Part shown: positions 15,005 through 22,593 of the stretch, in pieces
Layout of the letters: the number at the start of each line of letters is the position of its first letter
How positions within the stretch are numbered: position 1 is the first letter of the stretch
DNA from: Anaerospora hongkongensis
Lineage (GTDB): Bacteria > Bacillota > Negativicutes > Sporomusales > DSM-15969
Assembly: GCF_004339805.1 (NCBI RefSeq)
Contig: NZ_SLUI01000021.1
Span: 1-35,525, forward strand
DNA length: 35,525 bases
Direction: 5' to 3'
Position numbers and translations under genes: made by a program
The notes under the pieces: model-generated
Told to the model about the DNA's origin: nothing
What the model saw: the letters and a program-made list of their open reading frames with translations, nothing else
Database searches by the model: none

Positions 15005-15079
15005 CTAAAATATTTGTCTAACTTTTTGGGGTCACTTCAAATTGGCAGGCTTGTTTGTAGTTTATGAAAAAACTTCACC

Positions 15080-15820
15080 TTAATATCTTTGATGAATATT
15101 ATCAATCGGAGATTGCCATCTATCAAGCGAACTAAAAGGTTGCTTACTGTGTTTGATTTCATTGCCCTGCCCATCAACTACGATTAAGTTTCCATTTAAG
15201 CTCGTAATAATTCGGCAGACACTGGGGTCAGATGGTGTTCTTGCAGGGATTTTTATACCAGCAATTTCAGATAAAGCCCGATTCTGAAGGTATATTTGTA
15301 AGTCAATCACCAAACATATTTGATCCTCAATATAAGTTCTCCAATCCCAAAGCAATTTAAAATTATTAATCCTATGCTGCATTAAATTATCGGGTTCCAC
15401 CGGATGTTTCCAAAATACATTATTAAACCAACAAATTGCTTCTTGAATCTCATACTGCCGACGGCTTAATATCACACGTACCCCAGCAGTTTCAGGAAAA
15501 ATTATCCTATATTCTTCAATTAGCCAATCCCAGGAATCGGGTGCCTCAGGTCTTATCTCTAGAAATTTTTCGTGGTCGGCATTCCAGTCAATAGGTATGT
15601 TCATCGTTCTCATTCGCCCTAACTTAATTTCTAAATTAATAATATAGGCATAAAGCAAACTAAGCCAATTGATGTATTCTTTTAAGGCTTTAGAAATTTC
15701 AATTCTAGAGTTGTTTCGAATATCATCTAAAAATTTCTTTCTTTGTGCTCTTAGCGTAAATATATGAGATATCCCCCAGCCAAGAACTGCTATAAAAGCA
15801 CCAACAACCACGGAGTCCAC
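15080..15820 (-). CDS. Membrane-anchored hypothetical protein (246 aa)
   Basis: No family recognised. One N-terminal membrane segment (about residues 3-22, VVVGAFIAVLGWGISHIF) is followed by a basic stop-transfer stretch (RAQRKKFLDDIRNNSR) and a long, largely helical cytoplasmic domain rich in Trp and Ile (for example SWDWLIEEYRIIF and WFNNVFWKH), with a short beta-like tail (NGNLIVVDGQGNEI). The topology places the bulk inside. GAGGTGATAAT precedes the GTG start. The gene is divergent from the next membrane protein across 173 bp, and its terminator was split by the IS3 insertion. AT-rich island gene. Confidence 0.6.
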   Translation of the reverse strand: MDSVVVGAFIAVLGWGISHIFTLRAQRKKFLDDIRNNSRIEISKALKEYINWLSLLYAYIINLEIKLGRMRTMNIPIDWNADHEKFLEIRPEAPDSWDWLIEEYRIIFPETAGVRVILSRRQYEIQEAICWFNNVFWKHPVEPDNLMQHRINNFKLLWDWRTYIEDQICLVIDLQIYLQNRALSEIAGIKIPARTPSDPSVCRIITSLNGNLIVVDGQGNEIKHSKQPFSSLDRWQSPIDNIHQRY

Positions 15821-15993
15821 ATTATCACCTCATTGAAAGTATTTCGCCAACTTGCCTGAAAACCTTATGATACTCCAATTATCAAAAAGCCTAACATCCC
15901 AATATCAGAAGCATCCTTACTCAATAAGAAGGGTTTTATTTTAAAATATCAAATACTAATTTTACTTATATGAAATTTGAGGTGATGTGTAAG

Positions 15994-16764
15994 ATGAATG
16001 TTTTATCTAAGCTAGATAATATAACCCAAAAATGGGCATCAATCTTAACTCTCATCGGCTTTATCATAGGCCTTTTTAGTGTACCGCCATTTTTTTTCCC
16101 GTCTAAGCCCGAATTGACTTTTGAAATTATTAGTGAATTTGACATAATGGACATTCAAAAAAACATTCCAGGATTGACCATCAAATATAACGAAAAGTAT
16201 CTATCCGAAGACAACCAAAGTCTTCGCATAATAAGAATAAGAGCACGAAATAGTGGCGATATTGATATAACAAAAGCACTTTATGATGAAACCTTACCTT
16301 TTGGATTCACTGTAAAAAATGGAGAGATTGTCAGCTTAAGACCAGCTGAATATGGTTCTGAATACTTCAAAACCAACTTTAAACAAAGTCTAGATAAGAA
16401 CAATAATACGGTAGAATACAGTAAAATTATATGGGATAAGGAGGATTTTGTAATCACAGATCTATTAGTTGCCTATAATAAAGGCGCTTATCCTCAGATA
16501 CTTCCTATCGGGAAAATAGCGGGAATAAGCAAATTTAGCACCAATGAAAATACATTATCTCGTTGGCTCGAGAAAAAACTAGTCTTAGAGAAAGTTGTTG
16601 AGTTACTTTTTAGAATGTTAGTTTCAATTATAACTATAATCGTATTCCACTCCGTTTTTAAAGAAGTAGTAAAAATACGTGATGCTAATATATATACATT
16701 CGTAGGAATAGTTCTAACTGTAATTGGAGTAATTCATTTTATTATAAAAAATTCTCCTAAATAA
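15994..16764 (+). CDS. Membrane protein with large external domain (256 aa)
   Basis: No family recognised. One membrane segment near the N terminus (about 15-37), a beta-rich central domain (about 40-190, with alternating hydrophobic strands such as LRIIRIRARNSGDIDI that look like an immunoglobulin-like fold), then two C-terminal membrane segments (about 205-225 and 235-252). The ATG at 15994 was chosen because GAGGTG lies 9 nt upstream; ATGs at 15970 and 15985 lack a site. Divergent from the membrane-anchored gene at 15080-15820, so the two may be coregulated partners. Confidence 0.6.
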   Translation: MNVLSKLDNITQKWASILTLIGFIIGLFSVPPFFFPSKPELTFEIISEFDIMDIQKNIPGLTIKYNEKYLSEDNQSLRIIRIRARNSGDIDITKALYDETLPFGFTVKNGEIVSLRPAEYGSEYFKTNFKQSLDKNNNTVEYSKIIWDKEDFVITDLLVAYNKGAYPQILPIGKIAGISKFSTNENTLSRWLEKKLVLEKVVELLFRMLVSIITIIVFHSVFKEVVKIRDANIYTFVGIVLTVIGVIHFIIKNSPK

Positions 16765-17133
16765 TATATATTATATTGTTTTGATTAAAAAAGCGAAAAT
16801 AATTGTGATTCCCGGGTCGATGGAATCTACGGTAGATTAAACCTATATATTATCTGTTTGGCTTATTTTTCCTGCAAACAAAAAAAGCCCCAGACCGAAG
16901 TCCGGGGCGATAATTAAAATACTCCAAAGAACAATTATTTACAGCCCGCTTATACATTACCTGACCGCCGTTTATATCTTTTACATCAGCCGGGTTTATG
17001 TGCGCCTGGCCTCTAAAGCTGCATCCTTGCTAAAATTGCGCTGGGCAGCTATGGGAATATAAAAAATCCCCCTTATGCCAGCCCAGGCCCGCGCCTAAAT
17101 ACCAATTCAAATAATTGTTTACCTTATATACTC
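16765..17133. other. island intergenic region with small palindrome
   Basis: No convincing gene. It contains an interrupted palindrome AATCTAC-G-GTAGATT (16824-16838) and, on the minus strand between about 16930 and 17120, short open stretches with protein-like composition but without start codons or ribosome binding sites. These may be decayed coding sequence downstream of the coiled-coil gene. Confidence 0.45.
16877..16910 (-). terminator. intrinsic terminator
   Basis: Stem GCCCC.GAC/GTC.GGGGC around a CGAA tetraloop (16887-16908), followed on the minus strand by seven T. It terminates minus-strand transcription coming from the coiled-coil gene. Confidence 0.85.
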
Positions 17134-17610
17134 CTACTTGCCAGGATTGACTTCCGTCCGGCTGCTTGACTTGCGCTGCGTAACACTTAGTGTTCTATCG
17201 CTATCTGCAATTGCTGCCGGTGGTAATGTGGGGTCTTTGTCGTTTATGCGGTCTTTGACGTTTTCCGCCGCCGCTTGTACTGTAGGGGCCTGCACGCTAA
17301 AACTAACTACTGGCTGCACCTTACCAGTATTGGCCTTTTCAACTTCCGCCGCCAGGGCTTCAGCATTTTGCTTGCTCATATTAAGCTCATTTTGCAAATA
17401 ATTAATATCAGTGGCCTGCTGTTCTGTGAGCGTCACAGCTTCATGAAGCTTTGTTTCTGCTGCTGTATGCTTATGGTAAAAATAATAGGCAGTGCTGCCT
17501 GCAATTATTAGCAGGAGCAATGCCCCAATAATGATATACCGTGAATATTTCGAAGAGCCGGGAGCAATTTTCTCCACGGCTCTTTTTGCTAATTCAGATT
17601 CTACGCTCAC
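17134..17610 (-). CDS. Membrane-anchored coiled-coil protein, possibly phage-derived
   Basis: 158 residues with a short cytoplasmic N terminus, one membrane segment (about 25-46), an external coiled coil (about 50-95, LHEAVTLTEQQATDINYLQNE) and an unstructured Pro/Ala/Ser-rich tail. This N-in, C-out arrangement resembles inner-membrane spanins of phages infecting diderm bacteria, which would fit a prophage remnant beside the tRNA att site. There is no sequence signature to prove it and no clear outer-membrane spanin partner. The start is GTG with a poor ribosome binding site. The gene lies immediately inside the tRNA-Val end of the island. Confidence 0.55.
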   Translation of the reverse strand: MSVESELAKRAVEKIAPGSSKYSRYIIIGALLLLIIAGSTAYYFYHKHTAAETKLHEAVTLTEQQATDINYLQNELNMSKQNAEALAAEVEKANTGKVQPVVSFSVQAPTVQAAAENVKDRINDKDPTLPPAAIADSDRTLSVTQRKSSSRTEVNPGK

Positions 17611-17708
17611 CTATGGCAAAATAGCCTGTCCTTTCAAATGTACATTATATAATTTTGTCCGCGAAAAAAAGCATAAGGGACAACTTAACGAACAATTGAC
17701 ATAAACAA

Positions 17709-17733
17709 AGCCCCCGCAGAGCCTGCGGAGGCT
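17709..17733 (-). terminator. intrinsic terminator of tRNA-Val
   Basis: 11-bp stem with one mismatch, AGCCCCCGCAG/CTGCGGAGGCT, 10 bp past the encoded CCA, followed on the minus strand by TTTGTTT. Unrelated in sequence to the terminator at 10545-10577, as expected if the element brought its own. Confidence 0.8.
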
Positions 17734-17742
17734 TGATTTTAT

Positions 17743-17819
17743 TGGTGGGGTTAGGAGGACTCGAACCTCTGACCTCATCGATGTCAACGATGCGCTCTAA
17801 CCAACTGAGCTATAACCCC
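17743..17819 (-). tRNA. tRNA-Val (anticodon GAC)
   Basis: A complete cloverleaf on the minus strand with acceptor GGGGTTA/TAACCCC, anticodon loop TTGACAT between CATCG and CGATG (anticodon GAC), T-loop GTTCGAGTC and encoded CCA (17743-17745). Its 3' half is duplicated at 10585-10623, marking it as the integration target of the island on its 3' side. Confidence 0.95.
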
Positions 17820-17847
17820 TTATAATGTCCCGGTGAGGACATTATTT

Positions 17848-17876
17848 ATTATATTACTGTAAACTAACTTTGTCAA
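17848..17876 (-). promoter_or_regulatory. consensus sigma-A promoter of tRNA-Val
   Basis: Minus strand TTGACA (17871-17876), 17-bp spacer, TATAAT (17848-17853): a perfect consensus. A 9-bp hairpin ATAATGTCC/GGACATTAT (17822-17845) lies between it and the tRNA 5' end. Confidence 0.9.
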
Positions 17877-17883
17877 GCAGCTT

Positions 17884-19017
17884 TTAGTACAAAATATTAT
17901 TTGCAATAACCAAGCGTTGAATTTGATTGGTTCCTTCATAAATCTGCATGATTTTTGCATCGCGCATATATTTCTCAGTAGGATATTCCTGTGAATAGCC
18001 ATATCCGCCCAGAACTTGTACGGCATCAGTGGTAACCTTCATTGCCGTATCACCGGCAAAGCACTTCGCAATAGCCGACTCTTTCGAGTAGTCTACGCCT
18101 TGATCCTTCAGCCAGCACGCTCTATATACCAGCAGGCGGGCTGCATCAATCTGCATCGCCATATCAGCCAGCATAGCTTGTACCAATTGGAAGGAAGCGA
18201 TTGGCTTGCCGAATTGAACCCGCTCTTTCGAGTATTTTACGGCTACTTCAAAGGCAGCCTGCGATAAGCCAACCGATACTGCACCTACAAACGGACGGGC
18301 AGCGTCCAGGGTTTTCATCGCCAATTTGAAGCCTTCGCCCTCACGGCCAATACGATTGGCAGCAGGAATGCGGACGTTGTCCAAAATGAGTTCGCATGTA
18401 TTAGAGGTGCGGATACCCATTTTGTGTTCTTCTTTGCCAACAGAGAAACCAGGTGTTCCCTTTTCCACAATAAAAGCGGTTAAGCCGCGAATACCGGCGG
18501 ATTTACGGGCATTGGCAAAAATAACATAAATATCAGCAAGACCACCATTCGTAATGAAGCATTTTGTTCCATTTAGAATATAGTGATCGCCATCTTTTGT
18601 GGCAGCAGTAGCCACAGCACCGGCATCAGATCCGGCACCAGGCTCGGTTAGGGCAAATGCAGCCAGATTTCCATCATTGATTACCGAAAAAAACTTTTGC
18701 TTTTGTTCATCAGTACCGGCCAAAATAACCGGATAGGATGCTAACGCATTTGCTGCAACAGCGGTCGCAATACCGGCGCAGCCCTTTCCTAACTCTTCAT
18801 ACATAAGTGCGATAGAAATAGCATCGAGTCCAGGTCCGTCAAACTCTTCCGGAACGGCCAAACTTAGCATACCTGCTTCATCTAATTTTTCAAGCAGACC
18901 TTCGCGCAGCTTTCCAGCCTTGTCCATCTCTAAAGCATAAGGCGTAATCTCTTTAGCCACAAAGTCCTGGGCGATTTTTTTCAATGCTAGTTGGTCTGGT
19001 GTAAAACTAAATTCCAT
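17884..19017 (-). CDS. Acyl-CoA dehydrogenase (butyryl-CoA dehydrogenase type)
   Basis: A flavoprotein that oxidises acyl-CoA to trans-2-enoyl-CoA and passes electrons to ETF. 377 residues from the chosen start, the usual length for short-chain enzymes. The order of blocks is canonical: MEFSFTPDQLALKK, EYGGPG-type FDGPGLDAI, ALTEPGAGSDAGA, YILNGTKCFITNGG, QAMLADMAMQIDAARLLVYRA, and the catalytic Glu in IYEGTNQIQ near the C terminus. The ATG at 19017 has AGGAGGGG six bases upstream; the open frame extends further upstream without a site. No etfAB or thiolase neighbours are present, so the pathway is not defined. Confidence 0.93.
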   Translation of the reverse strand: MEFSFTPDQLALKKIAQDFVAKEITPYALEMDKAGKLREGLLEKLDEAGMLSLAVPEEFDGPGLDAISIALMYEELGKGCAGIATAVAANALASYPVILAGTDEQKQKFFSVINDGNLAAFALTEPGAGSDAGAVATAATKDGDHYILNGTKCFITNGGLADIYVIFANARKSAGIRGLTAFIVEKGTPGFSVGKEEHKMGIRTSNTCELILDNVRIPAANRIGREGEGFKLAMKTLDAARPFVGAVSVGLSQAAFEVAVKYSKERVQFGKPIASFQLVQAMLADMAMQIDAARLLVYRACWLKDQGVDYSKESAIAKCFAGDTAMKVTTDAVQVLGGYGYSQEYPTEKYMRDAKIMQIYEGTNQIQRLVIANNILY

Positions 19018-19136
19018 GATTCCCCTCCTATGTACTCCTGTACCAGAAAATCTATTTTTAAGTATACTGCATAATGGTAATTTTGTTAACACCTCTGAAG
19101 GAAAATCTTAGCAAGATGAGCCGCCGGCAGCACGAT

Positions 19137-19589
19137 TTATTTTAGCAGCAGCTTGGCTCCTATCGCTAGCAAAACCAGCCCGGCAACCTGATTCCAGCCA
19201 CAGGGCACCCGCTCCATCCCAAATCCGCCGAAATGATCAATAATGACTGCCGTGAGTACCTGACCGACAATGATCGCCGTAGTGGCATTGGCCACACCTA
19301 CTGCCGGTATACTGGCAGCAACCAGGTAAATGATAAATACGCCGACAATACCGCCAAGATAAGCATACCAGGGGGCAGTCGTTATCGCACCGAGATTGCC
19401 TTTGCCCATACGCAGTACGTACAAAATAAATACCAATGCGATTGTACCGGTAACATGGACAATGAATGTAGCCTCAATGAGACCGATTACCTTGCTGAGT
19501 GCCGCGTTTAACGTACCTTGTATTGCCATGAGTACGCCAGATGTGAGTGCTAATAACAATGCAAGCATGTTTCCGGATATATCCAACAA
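19137..19589 (-). CDS. YdcZ/DUF606 small DMT-superfamily transporter
   Basis: 150 residues with five hydrophobic segments and family hallmarks: the N-terminal SGVLMAIQGTLNAALSK (the QxxxNxxL pattern), WYAYLGGIVGVFIIY, and ATTAIIVGQVLTAVIIDHFG, ending in AIGAKLLL. The family is a half-size member of the drug/metabolite transporter superfamily and probably works as a dimer. The substrate is unknown. The start is a TTG preceded by GGGAGGG. About 60 bp downstream of the esterase gene on the same strand. Confidence 0.85.
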   Translation of the reverse strand: MLDISGNMLALLLALTSGVLMAIQGTLNAALSKVIGLIEATFIVHVTGTIALVFILYVLRMGKGNLGAITTAPWYAYLGGIVGVFIIYLVAASIPAVGVANATTAIIVGQVLTAVIIDHFGGFGMERVPCGWNQVAGLVLLAIGAKLLLK

Positions 19590-19651
19590 GCACCCTCCCT
19601 TACCTGACTGATTGTTTGATCTATCAAGTAGTATCGGCGGTGCTTAATTTT

Positions 19652-20398
19652 TTATTCTAAGAAATTATCCGTCAGCCATTTTGTTACGGCATCGGCTGCC
19701 AGTACGCCATGCTGCGTAAATTGATGGTCGCCGCCGTCAATTTGCACGAACGTTTTCGGCTGAACAGCAGTTTCATAGAGCAGCCTGGCCTGCCGGATAG
19801 GGACTACTTCATCCGCTGTGCCATACAAAACGAGCACAGGTATCCTGCGCTCTGCCAGTGAGCGCATAGAATGTAGCAAATCATGCTTGGCAAAATCACG
19901 GATAAATTCCGGCTTCAGTTCCAATATTCCATAGCTGTCATTGAGCTTCAGCCGCTCGCCTTGTTCCAGTAAAGCATAGTCTTTTCCCAACGCAAGCTGA
20001 AACGTCTCGGTTAAATTGCAGGGCGTAGCCCATAATGCAAGTCCCTCGATTGAAGGATCGGCAGCGGCACACACCAGGGAGGCACACCCGCCCATGCTGC
20101 GTCCCAGCAAGATAATTTGTTCACCGGTATGCTGCCGGCAAAAAGCAATCACACTGGTTAGCTCTGCCACTTGCATGGATAAGGACTGGCCAGGAGTAAA
20201 ATCATACCGTACTGCGGTAAAGCCAATTTCTGCGGCCATTTCCGCCAAACGTACGGCTTTGCCGCTGCCGTCTTTTGAACCGCGGAAACCATGACTCATA
20301 ATCAGCGTTCTGCCGTTATCCTGGACTGGCCGGTGAATGACTGCCTGCAGCAGGGAAGCGCGCGAGGGGATGGCAGTAAGCTGTACCGGATTACTCAT
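19652..20398 (-). CDS. Alpha/beta-hydrolase (esterase/lysophospholipase-like)
   Basis: 248 residues with the nucleophile elbow GRSMGG, the oxyanion block MSHGFRGSKDG, the acid in LYGTADEVVP and the catalytic His in GGDHQF, so the triad is complete. Cytoplasmic, no signal peptide. The chosen ATG overlaps the last codons of the thioesterase gene by 8 bp, which indicates translational coupling; the longer open frame upstream lies inside that gene. The substrate is not predictable, but pairing with a hotdog thioesterase suggests ester or thioester hydrolysis in one pathway. Confidence 0.88.
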   Translation of the reverse strand: MSNPVQLTAIPSRASLLQAVIHRPVQDNGRTLIMSHGFRGSKDGSGKAVRLAEMAAEIGFTAVRYDFTPGQSLSMQVAELTSVIAFCRQHTGEQIILLGRSMGGCASLVCAAADPSIEGLALWATPCNLTETFQLALGKDYALLEQGERLKLNDSYGILELKPEFIRDFAKHDLLHSMRSLAERRIPVLVLYGTADEVVPIRQARLLYETAVQPKTFVQIDGGDHQFTQHGVLAADAVTKWLTDNFLE

Positions 20399-20819
20399 GT
20401 TCAAAACGGCCGATAACACAAAATGTTCCCCGGCTCTTAGCAGCCAGATTACCCTGACCGTCAAAAAGATCTGCCTCGACCACAATGGTCTGCCGTCCGT
20501 TATGAATCACTTTGCCCTCCGCTAAAACAGTCGAACCGGCCGCGACACCCTTGAGATAATTGATGTTCATCTCGATTGTCACAACCCGTTTGCCGCAGGA
20601 AGCGCAGGCTACCCCCATAACCGTATCCGCCAGTGATGCCAGTGAACCGCCATGAGCTGCGCCATACAAGTTGGCATGCTTGTCCGCTGCTACAGGCATA
20701 TCCATTTTGACATGCCCCTCAGCAATGCTGACAATTTGCATATCCAGTAATTTTACATAAGGGTTCCGGTCATATATTTGGATTAAGTGCTGTTGAAGCC
20801 ATTTTACCGAATCATTCAT
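20391..20819 (-). CDS. PaaI-family hotdog thioesterase
   Basis: 142 residues with the core motif HGGSLASLADTVMGVA (the HGG and Asp of the PaaI/YbgC-like active site) followed by VTIEMNINYLKG and the C-terminal beta strands. These enzymes hydrolyse acyl- or aryl-CoA thioesters in the cytoplasm as tetramers. AGGAGGAAGG lies just before the ATG at 20819; ten upstream residues of open frame contain this site and are excluded. First gene of a coupled pair with the alpha/beta-hydrolase. Confidence 0.88.
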   Translation of the reverse strand: MNDSVKWLQQHLIQIYDRNPYVKLLDMQIVSIAEGHVKMDMPVAADKHANLYGAAHGGSLASLADTVMGVACASCGKRVVTIEMNINYLKGVAAGSTVLAEGKVIHNGRQTIVVEADLFDGQGNLAAKSRGTFCVIGRFEHE

Positions 20820-20930
20820 GAGATCCTTCCTCCTGCCAACATCCATCATTTTATAGTTTGGACCACTAAAACTAGCAAAGCCTCTGTCGTTTTATTTCGC
20901 CTAGGCATATTACTTTCTGATAAGATAAAA

Positions 20931-20950
20931 AACAGGCGCATGCGCCTGTT
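20931..20950 (-). terminator. terminator of the 3D-domain gene
   Basis: A perfect 20-bp palindrome of AACAGGCGCA and its complement that overlaps the stop region and continues on the minus strand into TTTTTTATC. Confidence 0.85.
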
Positions 20951-21531
20951 CAATCAAGGATATACACTGTCACACGCTGAACACCAAAATCCAGCGCCTG
21001 ACCATGGCTGTCAAAAGCAAGATCGATCCGGTTGCCTTTTATTGCACCACCAACATCATCGGCAATCGCGTAGCCATACCCTGGAATATATAACCGGGTA
21101 CCAAGTGGTATGGTATTGGGATCAACTGCCACAATGCCTTTATGTACAGGGTTGCCGCGGCTGGTAAAACTGGAATTGCCGGTATCATAAGCCGAGTAAG
21201 CAGAGGCCGTTACAACAAGCGATCTGCTGTAGCGTGATGGCTCGGAACCAGCACGTTCTAAGTAGCCCCAGGTTTGCTTGCCAACTACTCCGTCAACTGA
21301 GAGTCCATGAATCCGCTGAAACTCCTGCACTGCCTGGAATGTCGAATTACCAAAGATACCGTCAGCATCACCGCTGTACACTCCGGCATCACTTAATAGC
21401 TTCTGCAGCACCTGTACATCATCACCGCGCATTCCCTGCTTCAGGAGCTTATCCCCCGGCGCAGCAAAAACAGCAGCATTCGTGCACAGCATTACTGTCA
21501 ATAAAACAGTAAGGAATAGAATCTTTTTCAA
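20950..21531 (-). CDS. Secreted 3D-domain cell-wall protein with peptidoglycan-binding domain
   Basis: 193 residues: signal peptide (1-24, MKKILFLTVLL...), PG_binding_1 domain (about 30-88, with KQGMRGDDVQVLQKLL and DGIFGNSTFQAVQEFQ), and a C-terminal 3D domain (about 105-193) with the family core AVDPNTIPLGTRLYIPGYG, AIADDVGGAIKGNRIDLAF and the three Asp residues naming the domain. Such proteins (YabE, YuiC and Rpf-like) are lytic transglycosylases or peptidoglycan remodelling enzymes. The TTG at 21531 is spaced correctly from AGAGAGG; a GTG three codons upstream is too close. A c-di-AMP riboswitch precedes it. Confidence 0.9.
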   Translation of the reverse strand: MKKILFLTVLLTVMLCTNAAVFAAPGDKLLKQGMRGDDVQVLQKLLSDAGVYSGDADGIFGNSTFQAVQEFQRIHGLSVDGVVGKQTWGYLERAGSEPSRYSRSLVVTASAYSAYDTGNSSFTSRGNPVHKGIVAVDPNTIPLGTRLYIPGYGYAIADDVGGAIKGNRIDLAFDSHGQALDFGVQRVTVYILD

Positions 21532-21589
21532 TTGTTCCACCTCTCTTTTGGTGTGCCGCTCAGACTTACTGCGTCTGGCAGTAAAATCC

Positions 21590-21722
21590 GCACCGGTCTT
21601 AAGCCTCCGGGGTTAGCTGTCGGGATAGGGAAAAGAGAGAATTGAGAACACGCCCCTCCGCTTTTGCGGATTATCCCCTGTTGAATCTATTTGGTTCCCC
21701 CGTACTATGAAGATTCGGCTCC
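21590..21722 (-). promoter_or_regulatory. c-di-AMP riboswitch (ydaO/yuaA class)
   Basis: The minus strand contains the class hallmarks in order: AGCCGAAUCUU, ACGGGGGAACCAAAU, a variable GC stem (UCCGC/GCGGA), and CCCGACAGCUAACCCCGGAGG. Both conserved blocks match the ydaO consensus very closely. It lies between a promoter and a peptidoglycan-remodelling gene, a known target class of this riboswitch. Ligand binding normally turns expression off. No canonical terminator with a T-run was seen downstream, only a TTACTGC/GCAGTAA hairpin (21566-21584). Confidence 0.88.
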
Positions 21723-21728
21723 TTTTCT

Positions 21729-21757
21729 ATATTACAACAATTTATTTCTTTGGTCAA
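21729..21757 (-). promoter_or_regulatory. sigma-A promoter of the riboswitch/3D-domain gene
   Basis: Minus strand TTGACC (21752-21757), 17-bp spacer, TAATAT (21729-21734). The expected start is at about 21722, the 5' end of the riboswitch. Confidence 0.75.
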
Positions 21758-21764
21758 ACCTAGG

Positions 21765-22484
21765 CTATACGCCCAGCGTTTCCACCACGGCCTTGTTGAC
21801 GACACCCGTTACTTCCATGCCTTTATCCTGCTGGTATTTGCGGACGGCTTCTTCCGTTGCCTTGCCATAGATACCATCAGCCCGTTCCTGGAGATACCCC
21901 AGCTCCTTTAGCTTAATTTGCAAAACAACAACATCGGCACCTGTTGTCTGGTACTTCAATACGCGCTGGATTTTTACGTTTCGCCCTTCTATCCTCACCG
22001 GCGTTCCCACCGGCACCCATTCGAATAATTCTTCCACATCTTTATTACGCATGCGTATGCAGCCATGGCTGGCAAACTGCCCAATCGACCAAGGTTTGTT
22101 AGTGCCATGAATACCGTAGACTCCCCAGGGCACATTGAGGCCCATCCACCGCGTACCAAAGCCGGTTCCCCAGTTATAATCCTTCCAAACCACCTGCCAT
22201 TCGCCGATTGGGGACGGCGTTCCACTCTTGCCAACAGCAATCCGGTACTTTTTAAAGAGTTCTTCATCACTGTATACTTCCAGCAGCCGTTTCGCTAAGT
22301 TGATCGTGATGCTGATATTGCCGCCAGGTACGCCTTCCACCACTGGATTATCCTGGATAACAAACTCCCGTTCATCAGCAAATTCGAAGCCGATCATGCC
22401 AAATACTAAGCTCAACAAAACGATAGCGGTAATGCTATAGTAAAGGCGCTGCCGGCTGCACGGAAATGATCGAAAGTAAATCAT
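21765..22484 (-). CDS. L,D-transpeptidase (YkuD) with C-terminal peptidoglycan-binding domain
   Basis: 239 residues. An N-terminal membrane anchor (about 15-34) is followed by a YkuD domain (57-167) with HGTN (His126) and the catalytic SHGCIRM (Cys142), then PG_binding_1 (182-238, TTGADVVVLQIKLKELGYL). It forms 3-3 peptidoglycan crosslinks or attaches envelope proteins in the periplasm. AGGAGG precedes the ATG. The stop lies 8 bp from the -35 of the next gene's promoter, so the two envelope genes are adjacent but separately transcribed. Confidence 0.93.
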   Translation of the reverse strand: MIYFRSFPCSRQRLYYSITAIVLLSLVFGMIGFEFADEREFVIQDNPVVEGVPGGNISITINLAKRLLEVYSDEELFKKYRIAVGKSGTPSPIGEWQVVWKDYNWGTGFGTRWMGLNVPWGVYGIHGTNKPWSIGQFASHGCIRMRNKDVEELFEWVPVGTPVRIEGRNVKIQRVLKYQTTGADVVVLQIKLKELGYLQERADGIYGKATEEAVRKYQQDKGMEVTGVVNKAVVETLGV

Positions 22485-22593
22485 AACACTGCCTCCTTAA
22501 GCTGTTAATGATAGATATATATGCATTCCGGGATGAATGTATTTCCTGGATACGCTATAATGAAGCTATGTTAACAATTGGGAGGCGAGCCCT

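Larger units (their letters stand above)
13758..15039 (+). mobile_element. Complete IS3-family insertion sequence, 1282 bp
   Basis: The ends are imperfect inverted repeats, TGAACTGCACCCC...AGTTAGACA on the left and the complement of TGAAGTGACCCC...AGTTAGACA on the right, with the TG..CA termini of the family. The target duplication is AAT (13755-13757, 15040-15042). Two overlapping frames, orfA and orfB in the -1 relation, encode the transposase. All catalytic residues are present, so the element looks functional and recently inserted. Confidence 0.9.
13744..15052 (-). terminator. terminator hairpin split by the IS3 element
   Basis: AAGCCTGCC (13744-13752) and GGCAGGCTT (15044-15052) flank the insertion. 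Removing the element and one copy of its AAT duplication restores a 9-bp stem with the 6-nt loop GTAATT. On the minus strand it is followed by TTTTCTATTT, the correct place to terminate the gene ending at 15080. Confidence 0.75.

Noticed and set aside
16930..17120. Short minus-strand open stretches (one reading NWYLGAGLGWHKGDF, one ending SKDAALEARRT) after the coiled-coil gene
   Set aside because: Compositions look protein-like, but the frames are 26-33 codons, differ from each other and have no ATG/GTG with a site; reported only as possible decayed coding sequence.
17822..17845. 9-bp hairpin upstream of tRNA-Val as terminator of the acyl-CoA dehydrogenase
   Set aside because: It lies downstream of the tRNA promoter and has no T-run in either direction, so it cannot be assigned as that gene's terminator.
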